From assembly GCA_030062745.1 (NCBI GenBank), contig CP099848.1, positions 23,066,378-23,130,377 of the forward strand: a stretch of 64,000 nucleotides of DNA. Direction: 5' to 3'. Below, piece after piece: positions 11,578 to 22,684 of the stretch. The stretch's first letter is position 1; each line of letters opens with the position of its first letter. Under the pieces are notes generated by a model, which saw nothing but the letters and a program-made list of their open reading frames with translations, was not told where the DNA came from and did no database searches. A program made the translations under genes and the position numbers. Source of the stretch: Capitulum mitella (Eukaryota; Arthropoda; Thecostraca; Pollicipedomorpha; Pollicipedidae).

Positions 11578-14500
11578 GCCTCAAACCATCCGAGTTAGTG
11601 CGAATGTCTATTATTTTCCGCCATGATACATGTATCATAACGAAATATGGTAGACATACACAATCAAAACGGCGGCAACCCATTCACCAGTATTAGCAGT
11701 ATTACAGTTAGTCTATGTTCTCGATAGTTCGGTATGTTTCAGTAACTCGTGGTCTCAGTGGCACGTTCTAGATGGGCAGTGCGATGGAGAGCGTCCAGAC
11801 GGAGCGGACCAGCTCCGCAGGGCGCGGACGCCGCTCGAGCGCGGCCGAGCCGACCAGTGGCCCCGGCAGCAGGCCGTCGGCAGCTCCACACGGTCCAGTT
11901 TATTAATGTAAACGAATCTATGCAGCGACTAAGACTGCTGGTTCGCAGAATTCAGTGGCAAAGTTTGTGGTCCAGGTTGAGATGAAACACAACTGAAACT
12001 GACTGCGAGCTGAAACGGGGTGGAAATGCCGACAGCCCGGCGTTCGCCAGGTGTTCGCTACCGCGCTACCTGCTGCCGGGCCGGTGGCGGCCGTCGTCTG
12101 CGGTCTGTCTACAGGCCGGTTCTCCGCGTGCCGGCCACTGGTGCCGCACCCGGCGGCCGGCCGCCGGTGACGGGCCGCGCCGACGGCGGGACGCCTGTTG
12201 GACGGCTCGGTCGACCTCGCGCGGTACCGAGTCGGCGCCGATCATGCCGGTGCCGGTACTGACTGCTAATTTCTAAGACCTGTCACACTACTTCTAACAT
12301 TTGCTAACTGTAACACTGCTATGTGTGCTCTGTCTGTTCATGACCGGGTCAGTCCGATACCCTCAAGAAGAAAAAACATTACCCTCATGGAAGAAAATTC
12401 GTGCCGTCCGTGAAGCATACTTCTTAAAGCAGATCACTGCATTTCAACCTGGATTGCAGTTGAAAAATCGTAAGGCATTTGCAACGATTTTTTTGACAGG
12501 ATTGTACATTGAAAAGAAAAGCTACAGCAAACACACACTCTCTCCATTGGTCTCGTAAATGGAACCGCATAGATATCAACGCCATCACCCGCTTGGAACA
12601 CTTTCCTTTTTTCTCTTTAAAAAACCATAATCAAGCTTTTGTTCTTGACTTAATTTTGAGTTGATTAATCCAACAAAGAGAAAGACTTAATGTGAGACTG
12701 TGAGATACGAAAACGTCATTCACACTACTCTAGCCTTCTTCATCCACTCACCACCAAAAGGCTTCCAAACAAACATTCATTTCAGTGATGTAGGAAGGAA
12801 GTGTTAGTCCGTCCAGCGTGCGGATAAATAATTAGTTTTAAGAACAGAACACCCGAGAACGCGGCCATACCAAGGAAAGTCGATGTATTTGGCAAGTGCC
12901 TGACCGCTGGTATTGTTGGTTCAGCACGACGAAAATGTAGAGTTATATGGGGCGTTCAGAAATTATATGTCTACAAACTTTTATTTCACCGTCAGACATA
13001 TATTTTATTACTCTAGTGGTTATGGCAAATTTGGGCATGATTTTTGCAAAACATGATACGTAATCGAGGCTCGTTATCCACTGGTGCTCACCCACTATGC
13101 ATGCAAATGACGACGAATGTTTACCTACGCTCGTTTCCAGGAAAAATTACCGCCACTGCGTCGGGGTTTCCGTACAACATTGGCATCATTGCACTCTTGG
13201 CTCTCATTTTTCATTCCTACACGATCGCAAACAATCGAACCAAAGCGTCATTAGCACTGATATTGATGTGCGATGTTTGAGGACGAGGACGGCCCCAGCG
13301 CGTTTGTGCAGCGTCAAAGCAGTCACTCACCGCGCTTCATTACGTCACTGGCAAAACTGTTCGTCCGGGTGGAAGATATCGAGCTTGGTCAGCAACGTAC
13401 AAAAGCAATGCACTCGAAATGAGACCAATGTCTGCGAAGAATCTTGATGGATATATAATGGATATACAAGATAATAAATAGATATATAAGGTGTATATGA
13501 GATAAATAATAAATAGATATATAAGATGTATATGAGATAAATAATAAACGGATATATATGATGCAACAACAACGTACAAAAGCAATGTACTCGCACTGAG
13601 ACCAATGTCTGAGAAGAAGATTTTTAAGTGGAGTCAGCCGCACGCCAGCGTACGGTTGACTCCACTTAAAAAATGACTAGCTCAACATAAAAGGGAATGA
13701 ATGAAATAACTCACCACTTCCAGTTTGTAATCGATCGTTTCACACCACATTTCATCAGGGGCATATGCCAGTGCTCCATTTCGTTGCGTGCGTCCCGCGC
13801 TGTACCCAAGACACCGAGATCGCTTTGCCTGCTGACGGAGCATCGGGTGTAACGTTATTATAACGTCGTTCCCGTGGCTGCCGTCCGTGTCCAGTTGCAG
13901 GCCTTAGGAGAGGCCGATGCTCCAGACTTGCAGTGGAGAAAGTCGTAACACGGATAGTATTCGTGACATCATTCTTATGTGGCCGATCACGTTGGGTACC
14001 GTTGATCGAACAGTCTAGAATCCCAAGGTTGTTCTAAACCCTATGATTCCACGGAAGCGATGAGAGGAGAATTTCACCCAGGGGCGCAGTCAGGATTTCC
14101 TTGAGGGGTGGGCTGGATTGGTGGTGGAGCTTTGTGAAAACTGAAACCATACGAAAACCGCCTTCTGGGAGGACATTGTGCAATGGGTTTCACTAAAGAC
14201 TCCTGTTGATCACCAATACGCATTCCCGAAATCGGAGTAAGGCAAGACACCTCTCTCGCTGCTACCGTGCTGTAACACACGAAAGTAATGCGAGCCTAAA
14301 GGGAGGGGCGGGCTCCCCCCACTCTCGCTGCACCCGTGATTTCACCTCGCATAGTTGACTGGTAGACGGCGGCTTGTTACTGGCCGGCGCTCTGCGGGCA
14401 GAGACGGTCCTACAGCCTGATGCACCGGTCGGTCTCCTTGCCGAATGCTGCTTTACATCTTTCTCGTCTTGTGATTTGCGCGATAATGCAGTCATTTTGC

Positions 14501-17500
14501 CGTAACTTTATGACGAATGCATATAAAAAACGTGATTCTAGGATGCGTTCTTCCATGCGCAACACAACCAATGATATAAACACAGCAATAACAAAATCCA
14601 CATTACTCATGAAAACACGTTCCACGACCACCAAAAAGCGGCGTTGTCGGTGGTTCTCGAGAGCCTGATGGAGACAGGCGGCCGTAATCTTTGCTAACAC
14701 GGCTCGCTGGGCGCGTGGGACGCGCAGCGCCGGATGCTGGGCGCCACAGCTGGAGGTCGACGCTGTTCAAGTCCCGCCCCTCTAATGGATTCTATCACTC
14801 CGGACAAACTTTGGTCGGGATTTTGCCGGTTGAATGCTGCCGAGCCACGCGGCGCCGGGGGGGGGGGAACTGGGGACCAGGAAGACCTGACCTGATGGAG
14901 CCTGACTCCTTTCTAATCACCTCTCCAGAAACAAACGCTTGTGTTCGAATGCAGAATAAAAACACAAGCACACCGAAAAGCAGAAGAAAACCATTTAATG
15001 GTTTTAAGCGTGGAAAGTATCATCGGCTGTCACTTGGCCGGGTTTCTCAAAAGCCATCACACTTTTATTCGCGCGCCGTATGATTAATCGGAAACCTGGA
15101 TTAATCTTGCTTTAGCATACGACCGGCGACCTATATTGTCTAGAATCCGTATGCTGGTCCTTCTGCAACAAGACATCCACACCGTAATGCTCAAAGTGGT
15201 CTCGAAGAAGCGGTTTAAACTGATGGCGTCGGTTACGCAAGGCAAGTAACAAAAACAGGCATACATTCATGATTTTGGAATAGGGTGAGACGGAAGCAGT
15301 AAAATTCTTTGGATGGCCACCAGAAGCTGGCGGTTTAGCGCTACCATGTCAAATTAGCAGCACAATATTTGATAACGATTTCAGCGTATCAGACAAATCC
15401 ATAACTGATGATGAATGAGCGTATCAGCACTTGAACTGCGCGTTACTACTCGTTCCTGCATTTGCGTACTGTGTCAACTCGCCTATGTTGGGTATACCAG
15501 ACCATGAACATGCTACAGGTAGTTTTTTCCTTGATGGTTGCCGGTAGTGTTATATCACCGGTCCGTCAAGCCTTATTTCTTCCGTAGGCAGAATGCCAAT
15601 AGATTGCGCCGAAACACCTGAGAGTGAGACCTGGGCGGAAGACTTATGATTAACCCGCGCACGACCGTCGGTCAGTTTCGAACATCGGCGACTGGGGGGG
15701 GGACAGTTGACCGCCCCCCTCTAACTCACGAACGGTTGGTCGCACGACAAAAATAAGCACACCGTTTGAAGGCTTGTGACGAGTAGAGCTCGAAACTGGT
15801 CTCATTTTTATTTTAAATAATATGTAAGCCAATTTACGCCCTATATATGTTTTCTCATAGCCGACTGCATGAGACCGAGAAACGGTCTGAATCTCAAGGG
15901 CTGTGACTAATAACGCATAGGTAAAGGCACCAGCGCACAAGTAAAGGTCCGTGGATGCCGATACACATCTAATTTTCCCCAAATTTGTTCAATATATACG
16001 CCGAAACGTTGAGTTAAAAACACCGTAATTCTCCCGCTAGCTGTCTTGGTGCGCCGCTGCTTTATGCGGTACCAAATTGACGGGAACTAATTTTAGCGTT
16101 CCTTTATTTTCGTGAAAAAAGACGATCTATGTCAATTTTATTGATCTTTGTGGTTCTTGTGATGGTTTTTCATGCTTAAATTTTGGAAAAATCCATTAGT
16201 TACCAATTTACAGAATTGGCGGAGCTTTATTCGCGAAAGCCTGTTTATTTCCAAAATATGCTACTTTTTCAAACTTTTTGAGGCTCTTGGTATTACTTAC
16301 GTCTGTGCAAGCTAGTTCTACCATTTTGTATCCATTCTGAGTAATTCATCGCCGATTTTGACGGTGGTACATTTTGGCTCACTACAGTTATTCGTGACCT
16401 GACCTCAGGTGAATGACTGGAAGTCATTGGTACTTTGCCCAATGACGGTAACTAGATGTCTGCTTCACTCCACACTAAAAATGTTATGAAATATTCCGTC
16501 AATTTCCGAAAAAAACGGCGACATGTCTTAAAAATGGGCTTGACCTTAGGTCAATGACCCGCAAAATGCCGAAAAAATCTGGGATAACAGATTTGTTGCA
16601 TCTATCACGATCACTAATCCCTGAAAGTATTACTGAGATATCTTGTTTTGCGAAAAAGTTAGAGGGCGCTAAACTTTTTGACATAGGTCTGTTTGACCTG
16701 ACCTAGGTCAGGCACCTGACATGACCTGAGACCAAAATTTTGACACGAGATGTAAAATTGATGGAGCAAAAGGTACACGACGTTTCGTGACTCTGTGGTT
16801 GTTGGTTCTCTCGCAATCCCAGAAAAACCTCAGGGGGGCAGTCAACTGCCCCCCCATTCGGGGACGGGTTAAGTGAGCAACGGCCGCGGATAGTGCATGA
16901 GATGGGATGCTTGCACGGCTTTTTGTCCTTGTGAAACTATCCTTCTTTCTTTTTATTACGCCTTTCTTTCATATTACGGATGACATTGAGCCCTCAGTGG
17001 CTAATGAACTATTATGCCAAGGCGGCAATAGACTTCATTATTTCGAATCCGATCATTGGTAAAGGGATACTGAAAAGCTGGGAAAATCGACACCATAGAG
17101 CTAAAATGCAAAACAAAGATAAAAAGCAATCGCAGAAAAGATGGGGCTGTGACCCGGCCCCTTTTCTATATCCAGAAATCTTTCGGTAATGGAACTTTTG
17201 AACTTTGCGAATTGAACTTTTTTCTATACCCTAAAAAGCCTTTGGTGATTGAATTCAGTGGACGGTACAGCCGTTTCTGATCAGCGTCCATGCATGCATG
17301 CGAAGCACAGAAAAAGAGAGACATCTCATAAGATTCCATGTTAAAAACCCCGTTTGTTGTGAGTTAATAACCCTGTGCGTGGGGTATGCAAGTTCCTGGC
17401 CCAGTATTGCTGGAATTAACATGAAAATTACATGCGGCGGACGTAAAAAAATGTAAAAACGCAATGATTGCGTTACAGGCCGAGGCTGCTAAGTAAACAG

Positions 17501-20351
17501 ATCGTCACTCCTGGACTGGACTGAGATATACATTCTACAAAAAACCATGATAGTTTTATTCTACGACATCAGCCATACGCAAGCTAAGAGAACATTGGCG
17601 CGTGACGTAAAGGGCCAAATGGGGATTGTGGCCACCGCCTGCAAAAAGCTCGAGTTGGGAACTGAGCGTAAAAAGCGCTGCGAGGCTCAGAAACGTAGAA
17701 CGATGTGTTAATGCAAGCACGTCCTCGATACAGATTTGTCGAGCTCAGCTGTCGCCAAAAGACCCTGCTGTCTGCTAATGCGTTGGTAATGATTGTCGTA
17801 AAAACCTTAAGGAAAAAAGTTATAGTCGTATTACGGTGGCTGCAGTTCGGATAGGAAACTATTCCAGGCCGGGTTTGCTGTTGCTCCCACGTCCCTAACG
17901 AAGTATCGCAGCAATGATAGTTGCTCATCCGCTGCGGAGCTTTAGCAGGGCCACTGGTTCTTACACACATCTCATGACTTGCAAAAGGACATTTCATGTA
18001 CGCTGCGGTACAAAAGTCCGCAGTTCAAATGCTCCGAGTGCTTTGCCGAACATGACGAACCAAAGAGAATGCAAAAGCATGATCCAAGACTAGTGGTGCA
18101 AGGAAACGTGTGCACGGAAGGAGTTGTAAAAAATGTTAGTTGTACAAAAAACTCCGAAGAAACGTGATGCATTTTTGTGTCAGTCAAGTTCTTCTTCCGC
18201 CATTAGTGAGTTGGTTGGTCCTCAAAAAGGGAACAGTCACACCGCTTGTCGACCATTACTTTATGTGCAAGGAAGACGGTGTGCATAATGATAACAGAAG
18301 CATCATTTGGCATGTGGTGCTCTCTTTGCATGATCTGAGAGGTCACAATGGGGCTTAGAGAAGTTCAGCTTGCTGTTGTTCCAGTAGCAAAAGGGGTTTT
18401 TCCAATGCTCTCTCACGATTAAGGAAGAAATTGGCTGAACGTAACAGCCGTCTCCTCAACCAACGCGCATTTGGAAACTGCTACATCCGGCCAAAATAAG
18501 GCATCGGATGAATTTCGCTTTTCAACCAGCATCACAGCTGTAACCACTCAACGATTCGAAGAAATATCCAAAACTCGTGAAAGCGATCCCGTGTAAGATA
18601 ACCCAGCCCAACTTGCAACGAAGCGTTCGCTCAATGAGCGTATCGCCTATGAACTTTTGCGGTTTCATATTTCAGGATTTCTTAGAATGGATTTGGGCTT
18701 TAATTCGGAACTTTTCTAATACAGTGGAGTTGATAGCACAATAGGCTCGTTGGAAACTATGCGCCTGTGGACGTTGAGAGGACAACGCGATGAAGCCATA
18801 GTTTTATTTCAGTCTCATTGCTTTTTCTTCCTTCATCTTCCCTCATTTTCACTACATCACGGAGCAAAAATGCGGAACAAGATTTTACAAGAGAAAAGGA
18901 CGGCAGTCCAGGTTTCAACATCCAAGCGACAACCAACACCATAAATATATCGAGGCCAGTGCATATTAGAACCTAACAAACATCATGTTTAGGACATTCC
19001 TTCTGATCGTGTTGGCGTTCCTATTGCCGCCAGCCGCACGCACTAGTGACTATGTCTCCGACGCATTCTGCCTACCCCTGTGGCAGAGTTTTAGACTCAT
19101 GTTCTCCTCCGCCTTTGAGGTCCGAAGGCCTCCTCACCTGGGAACCGTATGTTTCTGAGGTATGCTAGCTGTTCTGCGTGGCCTCGCCCGGGATCGCTGA
19201 ACCTCTTGGGTGTACTTTCCGACATCTCAGGCCACCGCTCACCTGAGGGCGCGGAGTCCGTGAAGCGCGCTCACTGGTCCTGATGTCGATCCTCACCTGA
19301 GAATGCCGACTCTCTGGGGCGTGCTCTCCGACATGTCGGGCATCTGCTCACCTGGGCGCGGGCGCTGTTGCTGACGGCGGGCTCCGCGGCCGTGCCGCCG
19401 GCCTGCTTCAGAATCTGCGGCGGCCGGAACACCACCACGGCGATCATGGTGTAGAGCACGCTGGAGATCGCCAGCGGCACCACGTAGAACAGCACGATGT
19501 CGGCGAAGAAGTAGCCCAAGTACTCCTGCCGCGACAGCTTGAACGTGCACTCCTGCACGTCGCTGACGCCGATGTAGTGCACCGGCACCACCTTGGTGAG
19601 GAAGGCCCATGGAATGCAGTAGCAGAAGGCGAACGCCCAGACGGCCAGGATGATGCGCTTGGCGCGCTGCACGGTGCAGACTGTGCGCGCCTTCAGTGGA
19701 TGGCAAATGGCGATGTAGCGTTCCACCGTAAAGGCGGTCACGCTCAGCGCCGACGCGTTGATGCCCATGTTCTGCAGGAAGATGAGGATGGCGCAGCCGA
19801 CGTTGCCCCAGATCCAAGCTTGCGCTACCAGGAAGTAGACGGAGATCTCGTTGGGCACGGCGGCCACCAGCACGATGATGTCGGCTACCGCCAAGCTGAC
19901 CAGGTAGCAGTTGGTAGGCGTGTGCATGCTGCGCGAGCGCCGCACCACCAGCACCACCATGATGTTGCCGAAGAAGCCGACCAAGAAGACAGCGCCCTGG
20001 AAGATGGCGCCGACAGCCCGGTACGGGTAAGAGTAGTAGAGCGGGAAGTTGAAGTTCAGGTCCAGAGAGTCGCTGTAGAGCTTGGTGCAGTTGTACACAA
20101 GTATCATGGTTTTCTGGCTGTGCATCATCTGGTAGGTGATATTGGTCTCAAAGCTGACCCCGTTTTCCTCCAGGCACAAGCAGAAAAATGCCTCGCCAAT
20201 CACGGAGCTGTTGTGGGTGCACTGAGAAGGAATCAAAGCCTCGATGCGTTCGGAACACACGGCCTGGACCATCAGCAATGGAAGTAGTCTCAGCAACATC
20301 TTGAGGTCGGCAAAGCGCTAAAGCCCCCTTGGCTGGCGTTTCCCTGACGGT
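9994..20351 (-). CDS. TRHR: TRH/EFLamide-type neuropeptide G-protein-coupled receptor, three coding exons
   Basis: Rhodopsin-family plasma-membrane receptor, expected to bind a small amidated peptide and couple to a G protein. Coding exons are 20299-19352 (316 codons), 11323-11166 and 10207-9994, giving about 439 residues; introns have GT-AG ends and matching phases 0 and 2. The ATG at 20299 follows an in-frame TAG and begins a leucine-rich signal-peptide-like segment. A tttcag acceptor next to 20351 implies an upstream non-coding exon. N-glycosylation sequons lie at N30, N53 and N70. TM1 is about 95-119, TM2 129-151 with D140, TM3 168-198 ending in ERY (193-195), TM4 214-237 and TM5 260-291; C169 and C251 should form the loop disulfide. 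TM6 (FALLWLPYR) is in exon 2, and TM7 runs across the exon 2/3 junction into NPILY and a CC pair suited to palmitoylation. Wording such as [30 protein letters not shown] and KMLL..FALLW.PYR is that of vertebrate TRH receptors (recalled family knowledge, no search run). The gene looks intact; the ligand is inferred. Confidence 0.9.
11166..11323 (-). CDS. TRHR: TRH-type receptor, coding exon 2 (TM6 and most of TM7)
   Basis: Follows a clean ctgcag acceptor and ends ATCAACAG/gtatgg, phase 2. It encodes V-I-K-M-L-L-T-V-V then FALLWLPYR, the third extracellular loop, and the start of TM7 ending V-Y-I-N. The homologous block in TRH receptors reads in the same order. Confidence 0.9.
11409..11660. repeat. 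(TATC)n/(TA)n/(CA)n microsatellite flanked by an inverted repeat
   Basis: TACCATATTTCGTTGTGATACATGTATCATG at about 11478-11508 recurs inverted at about 11622-11652; each arm also contains the palindrome ATGATACATGTATCAT. (TATC)n and (TA)n tracts precede the left arm, and (CA)n with (AT)n fills the loop (11513-11575). It lies in the large receptor intron, just beyond exon 2 on the intron side. Confidence 0.8.
11680..12300. other. GC-rich island in the receptor intron
   Basis: Two CpG-rich blocks, 11770-11890 and 12020-12250, separated by ordinary sequence. Frames are arginine/glycine-rich composition products. Could be an intronic promoter or enhancer; nothing specific is seen. Confidence 0.4.
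12301..13390. other. Receptor intron, nothing specific seen
   Basis: AT-moderate sequence without supported frames or repeats that I can define. Confidence 0.5.
13394..13617. repeat. 47-bp direct repeats around a 35-bp tandem array
   Basis: ACGTACAAAAGCAATG.ACTCG..TGAGACCAATGTCTG occurs at 13396 and 13573. Between them are about three units of an AT-rich 35-bp repeat (GATAAATAATAAATAGATAT). Confidence 0.75.
13621..13672. repeat. 20-bp stem, 12-base loop hairpin
   Basis: TTTTTAAGTGGAGTCAGCCG pairs with CGGTTGACTCCACTTAAAAA; the only mismatch is a G.T wobble, and the loop is 13641-13652. Lies in the receptor's large intron. Could be the tip of a small foldback transposon or a structured RNA element; no terminator role is implied. 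Confidence 0.8.
13680..15649. other. Receptor intron, nothing specific seen
   Basis: No convincing exon or transposon. A G-run at 14859-14868 and a GC-rich patch at 14700-14880 are the only notable points. Confidence 0.5.
15650..16872. mobile_element. TTAA-flanked non-autonomous element, copy B, in the receptor's large intron
   Basis: TTAA at 15650-15653 and 16869-16872 with CCCG tips. It is an inverted diverged copy of the element at 7774-8978. It contains a palindromic cluster of receptor half-sites at 16694-16712 (TGACCTGACCTAGGTCAGG). The short frames inside are not coding-like. Confidence 0.77.
16873..18984. other. Receptor intron, nothing specific seen
   Basis: No supported exon, RNA or repeat between the TTAA element and the small secreted-type ORF. 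Confidence 0.5.
18985..19158 (+). CDS. Small ORF with a predicted signal peptide (57 codons) or first exon of a secreted protein
   Basis: ATG at 18985 opens a 57-residue frame beginning [20 protein letters not shown], a textbook signal peptide (R near the start, a leucine-rich core, a small residue before a plausible cleavage point). The rest has two cysteines and an Arg-Arg-Pro stretch. A GTATGT donor at 19147 lies just before the stop, so the frame could instead be the first exon of a longer secreted product. It lies on the plus strand within the large intron of the receptor gene. I do not recognise it; chance is a real possibility. Confidence 0.3.
   Translation: MFRTFLLIVLAFLLPPAARTSDYVSDAFCLPLWQSFRLMFSSAFEVRRPPHLGTVCF
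19130..19361 (-). repeat. Repeated CAG/GTGAG splice-donor-like motifs downstream of receptor coding exon 1
   Basis: On the minus strand the real donor at 19352/19351 is followed by further CAG/GTGAG copies near 19297, 19236 and 19135. Two copies carry a similar downstream block including GACATGTCGGA or GAGATGTCGGA, so the donor region seems to have been duplicated. The copy at 19297 would shift the phase relative to exon 2. Confidence 0.55.
19352..20299 (-). CDS. TRHR: TRH-type receptor, coding exon 1 (signal peptide to TM5 and third loop)
   Basis: Encodes residues 1-316: extracellular N-terminus with three sequons, TM1 to TM5 and the start of intracellular loop 3. It ends GCCCAG/gtgag, phase 0, so Q316 joins V317 of the next exon exactly where vertebrate TRH receptors read K-Q-V-T-K-M-L. 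The exon is markedly GC-richer than the intron around it. Confidence 0.92.
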
Positions 20352-21459
20352 CTGAAATGAGGCAGAAAAATACATGATACACTGCCAAGTACAGCACGAA
20401 TTGTGCCAGCGTCGCACTACATCGCCAGGCATTCACCGGCTGCCAGCCCCCAGGTCCAGCGCCGTCAACAAAATCGTTCTTAAATCAAGGAATCTGATTT
20501 CCAACAAAAACAAGCAAATAATGCCGTGTGCTCATAGGCTAGACGAAAAAACACGTGTATCAGTTACCTTAAAAGGCAAATTGCTCTCCCAAACGTCAAA
20601 AAACAAGTGTCAATATCAGTGGATTTACCAGAGAATTTAGTAATGCGAGTTGCCTTATGATAAGGATTCTCTTTGACTCAAGATTAGAATATTTTGCTGG
20701 TTTATTCATGGGGCAAGTTCGTTAGATGGTTCAATGCGGAAAAATGTCCAATCTACTTTACTCTCTCGACCGATTGGGCACGCCTTTGGTCGCGTGTTCT
20801 TCTGCGCACGTCCGGTCCACTTGCGGAGGACAGTGCCTGCCAAGACGTAGGGAGCTCCTTATTTAATTGGCGACAAACTACATATCAGTCTGAAGGCGAG
20901 GAGAGACAAAGAGAATGCTGAGTGGATAGCGCAGAAAGCTAGGACAACTTCTCGTCACTAAACTCGCGACGCAAGGTCGCATGACCCGAGTGTCTTGCGG
21001 CAAAGCCTACCAAGCCCCACCAAATGCATCGATATGTTAGGCGCCGGGTAACTGTAAGTGCGCAAGCTGACAACCGATGTATATATTCTAAAGAAGGACA
21101 CGGACGATCTCAGACGGCCGAAAGAAACTAGATTTTACACCTAGATGACCATTCCCAACATCACTGATTTTTTCCGCATCGTGATGCAAATATCTGCATG
21201 TTAACGGACCACAGTATTCGGTCCCCGCGTCATCATTTGTCAAAAATGATGGTACCCATCCGCAAACTGAATCCCGCCAAACATGGTTTAATTTGACATC
21301 TTCAAAGATGGTCACCTAGACCGGTTCCTGGACGTAGTCAGAAACAACCAATAGCTTCACCAAAAGCCAACAGAAATGAAATCCCCACTGAATTCACACA
21401 GTGATTGATTCACAGCATTAATTTCACATGTTGAATTTCACACCTGGAAGCCCATTGTT
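20352..21459. other. Upstream of receptor coding exon 1
   Basis: The acceptor at 20352-20353 implies that at least one 5' non-coding exon of the receptor lies here or further right, beyond the Harbinger unit. No promoter was recognised. Confidence 0.5.
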
Positions 21460-21491
21460 CATTTTTTTTTTTTTTTAAATAAAATATTTAT

Positions 21492-21538
<47 letters not shown>

Positions 21539-21827
21539 TTTTTTTTTTTTTTTTTTTTTTTTAAATAAATTTTTTTTTAATAAAATTTTTCTTTTTATAA
21601 ATTTTTTTTTTTTTTTTTTTAAAAAAAAAAATTATTTTTTTTTAAAAAAAAATTTTTTTTTTTTTTCTTAAAAAAATAGCTTTTTGCAATATAGAGGGGG
21701 GTTTCGCCTTTGGGATCTGGCATCACAACAACAACATGAAGACCGGATGATTTGACAAGATATTTGAGCTACCATATTTTTTTTTTTTTTTTTTTTTTTT
21801 TTTGTTTGTTTTTGTTTATTTTTTTTT

Positions 21828-21896
<69 letters not shown>

Positions 21897-21909
21897 TTTT
21901 TAAATAAAT

Positions 21910-21979
<70 letters not shown>

Positions 21980-22086
21980 ATTTTTTTTTAAATTTTTTTT
22001 TTTTTTTGTTTTTTTTTTTTTTTTTTTTTTTTTTTTCCTTATTAAATTTTTTTTTAATACTTCCTTCTTTTTTTTTTTTTTTTTTT
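21460..22086. repeat. ~620-base poly-T/A tract, probable assembly or consensus artefact
   Basis: Nearly pure T with scattered A, in runs up to several tens of bases, interrupted by one normal stretch (21677-21776). Natural homopolymers of this size are improbable. Error-prone consensus over a collapsed repeat is more likely. It sits where the left end of the Harbinger unit and the first exon of its Myb gene should be. Confidence 0.8.
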
Positions 22087-22684
22087 CTCCTGTGTTTTGC
22101 ACATTGTGTTTTTTTGTAATGGTTGATTGTTTGCATGTTCATCAGTGTTTTGCTGCATTTAACATTGTGTATGTTTGTTATTGTTATTTTTGGTGGCCTT
22201 ATGTCAGCAGTCTCCAGTGTTTAAATTCATCCTCAAGTTTCTGGGGTGTCATGTTTCCTTCCTGTAAAGTTACATTTAACATGCTTTCTTTAACTGGAAC
22301 AGTCATTAATAAAATTTTACTGTAATAGACGGAGGCTGGTGAGACCAAAAATGAAAGTTGTCAGAACAGAGTCAAAGCAAATGTTAACTTACGCGTTATG
22401 TACATAGGCAAATATTGAGAATATTGTAGTTGAAACAAGGACTGAAGAGATTTCAGAAAACTTCATATGAGTATGGGAGAATGGCAGATAATATTAATGT
22501 ACAGTAAACCATACACATTGCTAGTAAACTTACCATTCCAAGGATGTTGTTGAGTGTACTGTGCTTTTAGTGCTGCCTACTTCAACAGATTTTGGCTGTG
22601 TTGATTACTTATAAGAAATGCCAAGATGCCAACATGTAGACATGCTTTGCTGTACATTGATCTTGCCTGTTCACTGCCAACCAG

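Noticed and set aside
12301..12558. 85-codon frame starting [16 protein letters not shown], signal-peptide-like
   Set aside because: It starts with TTG, has no ATG before the hydrophobic part and an in-frame stop lies just upstream; no acceptor supports an upstream exon.
13840..13960. Sequence GAGAAAGTCGTAACA resembling the 3' end of small-subunit rRNA
   Set aside because: Only about 12 bases match and the conserved continuation is missing.
19577..20287. 236-codon plus-strand frame
   Set aside because: It is the antisense shadow of receptor coding exon 1; His/Asp/Val-rich composition is typical of such shadows.
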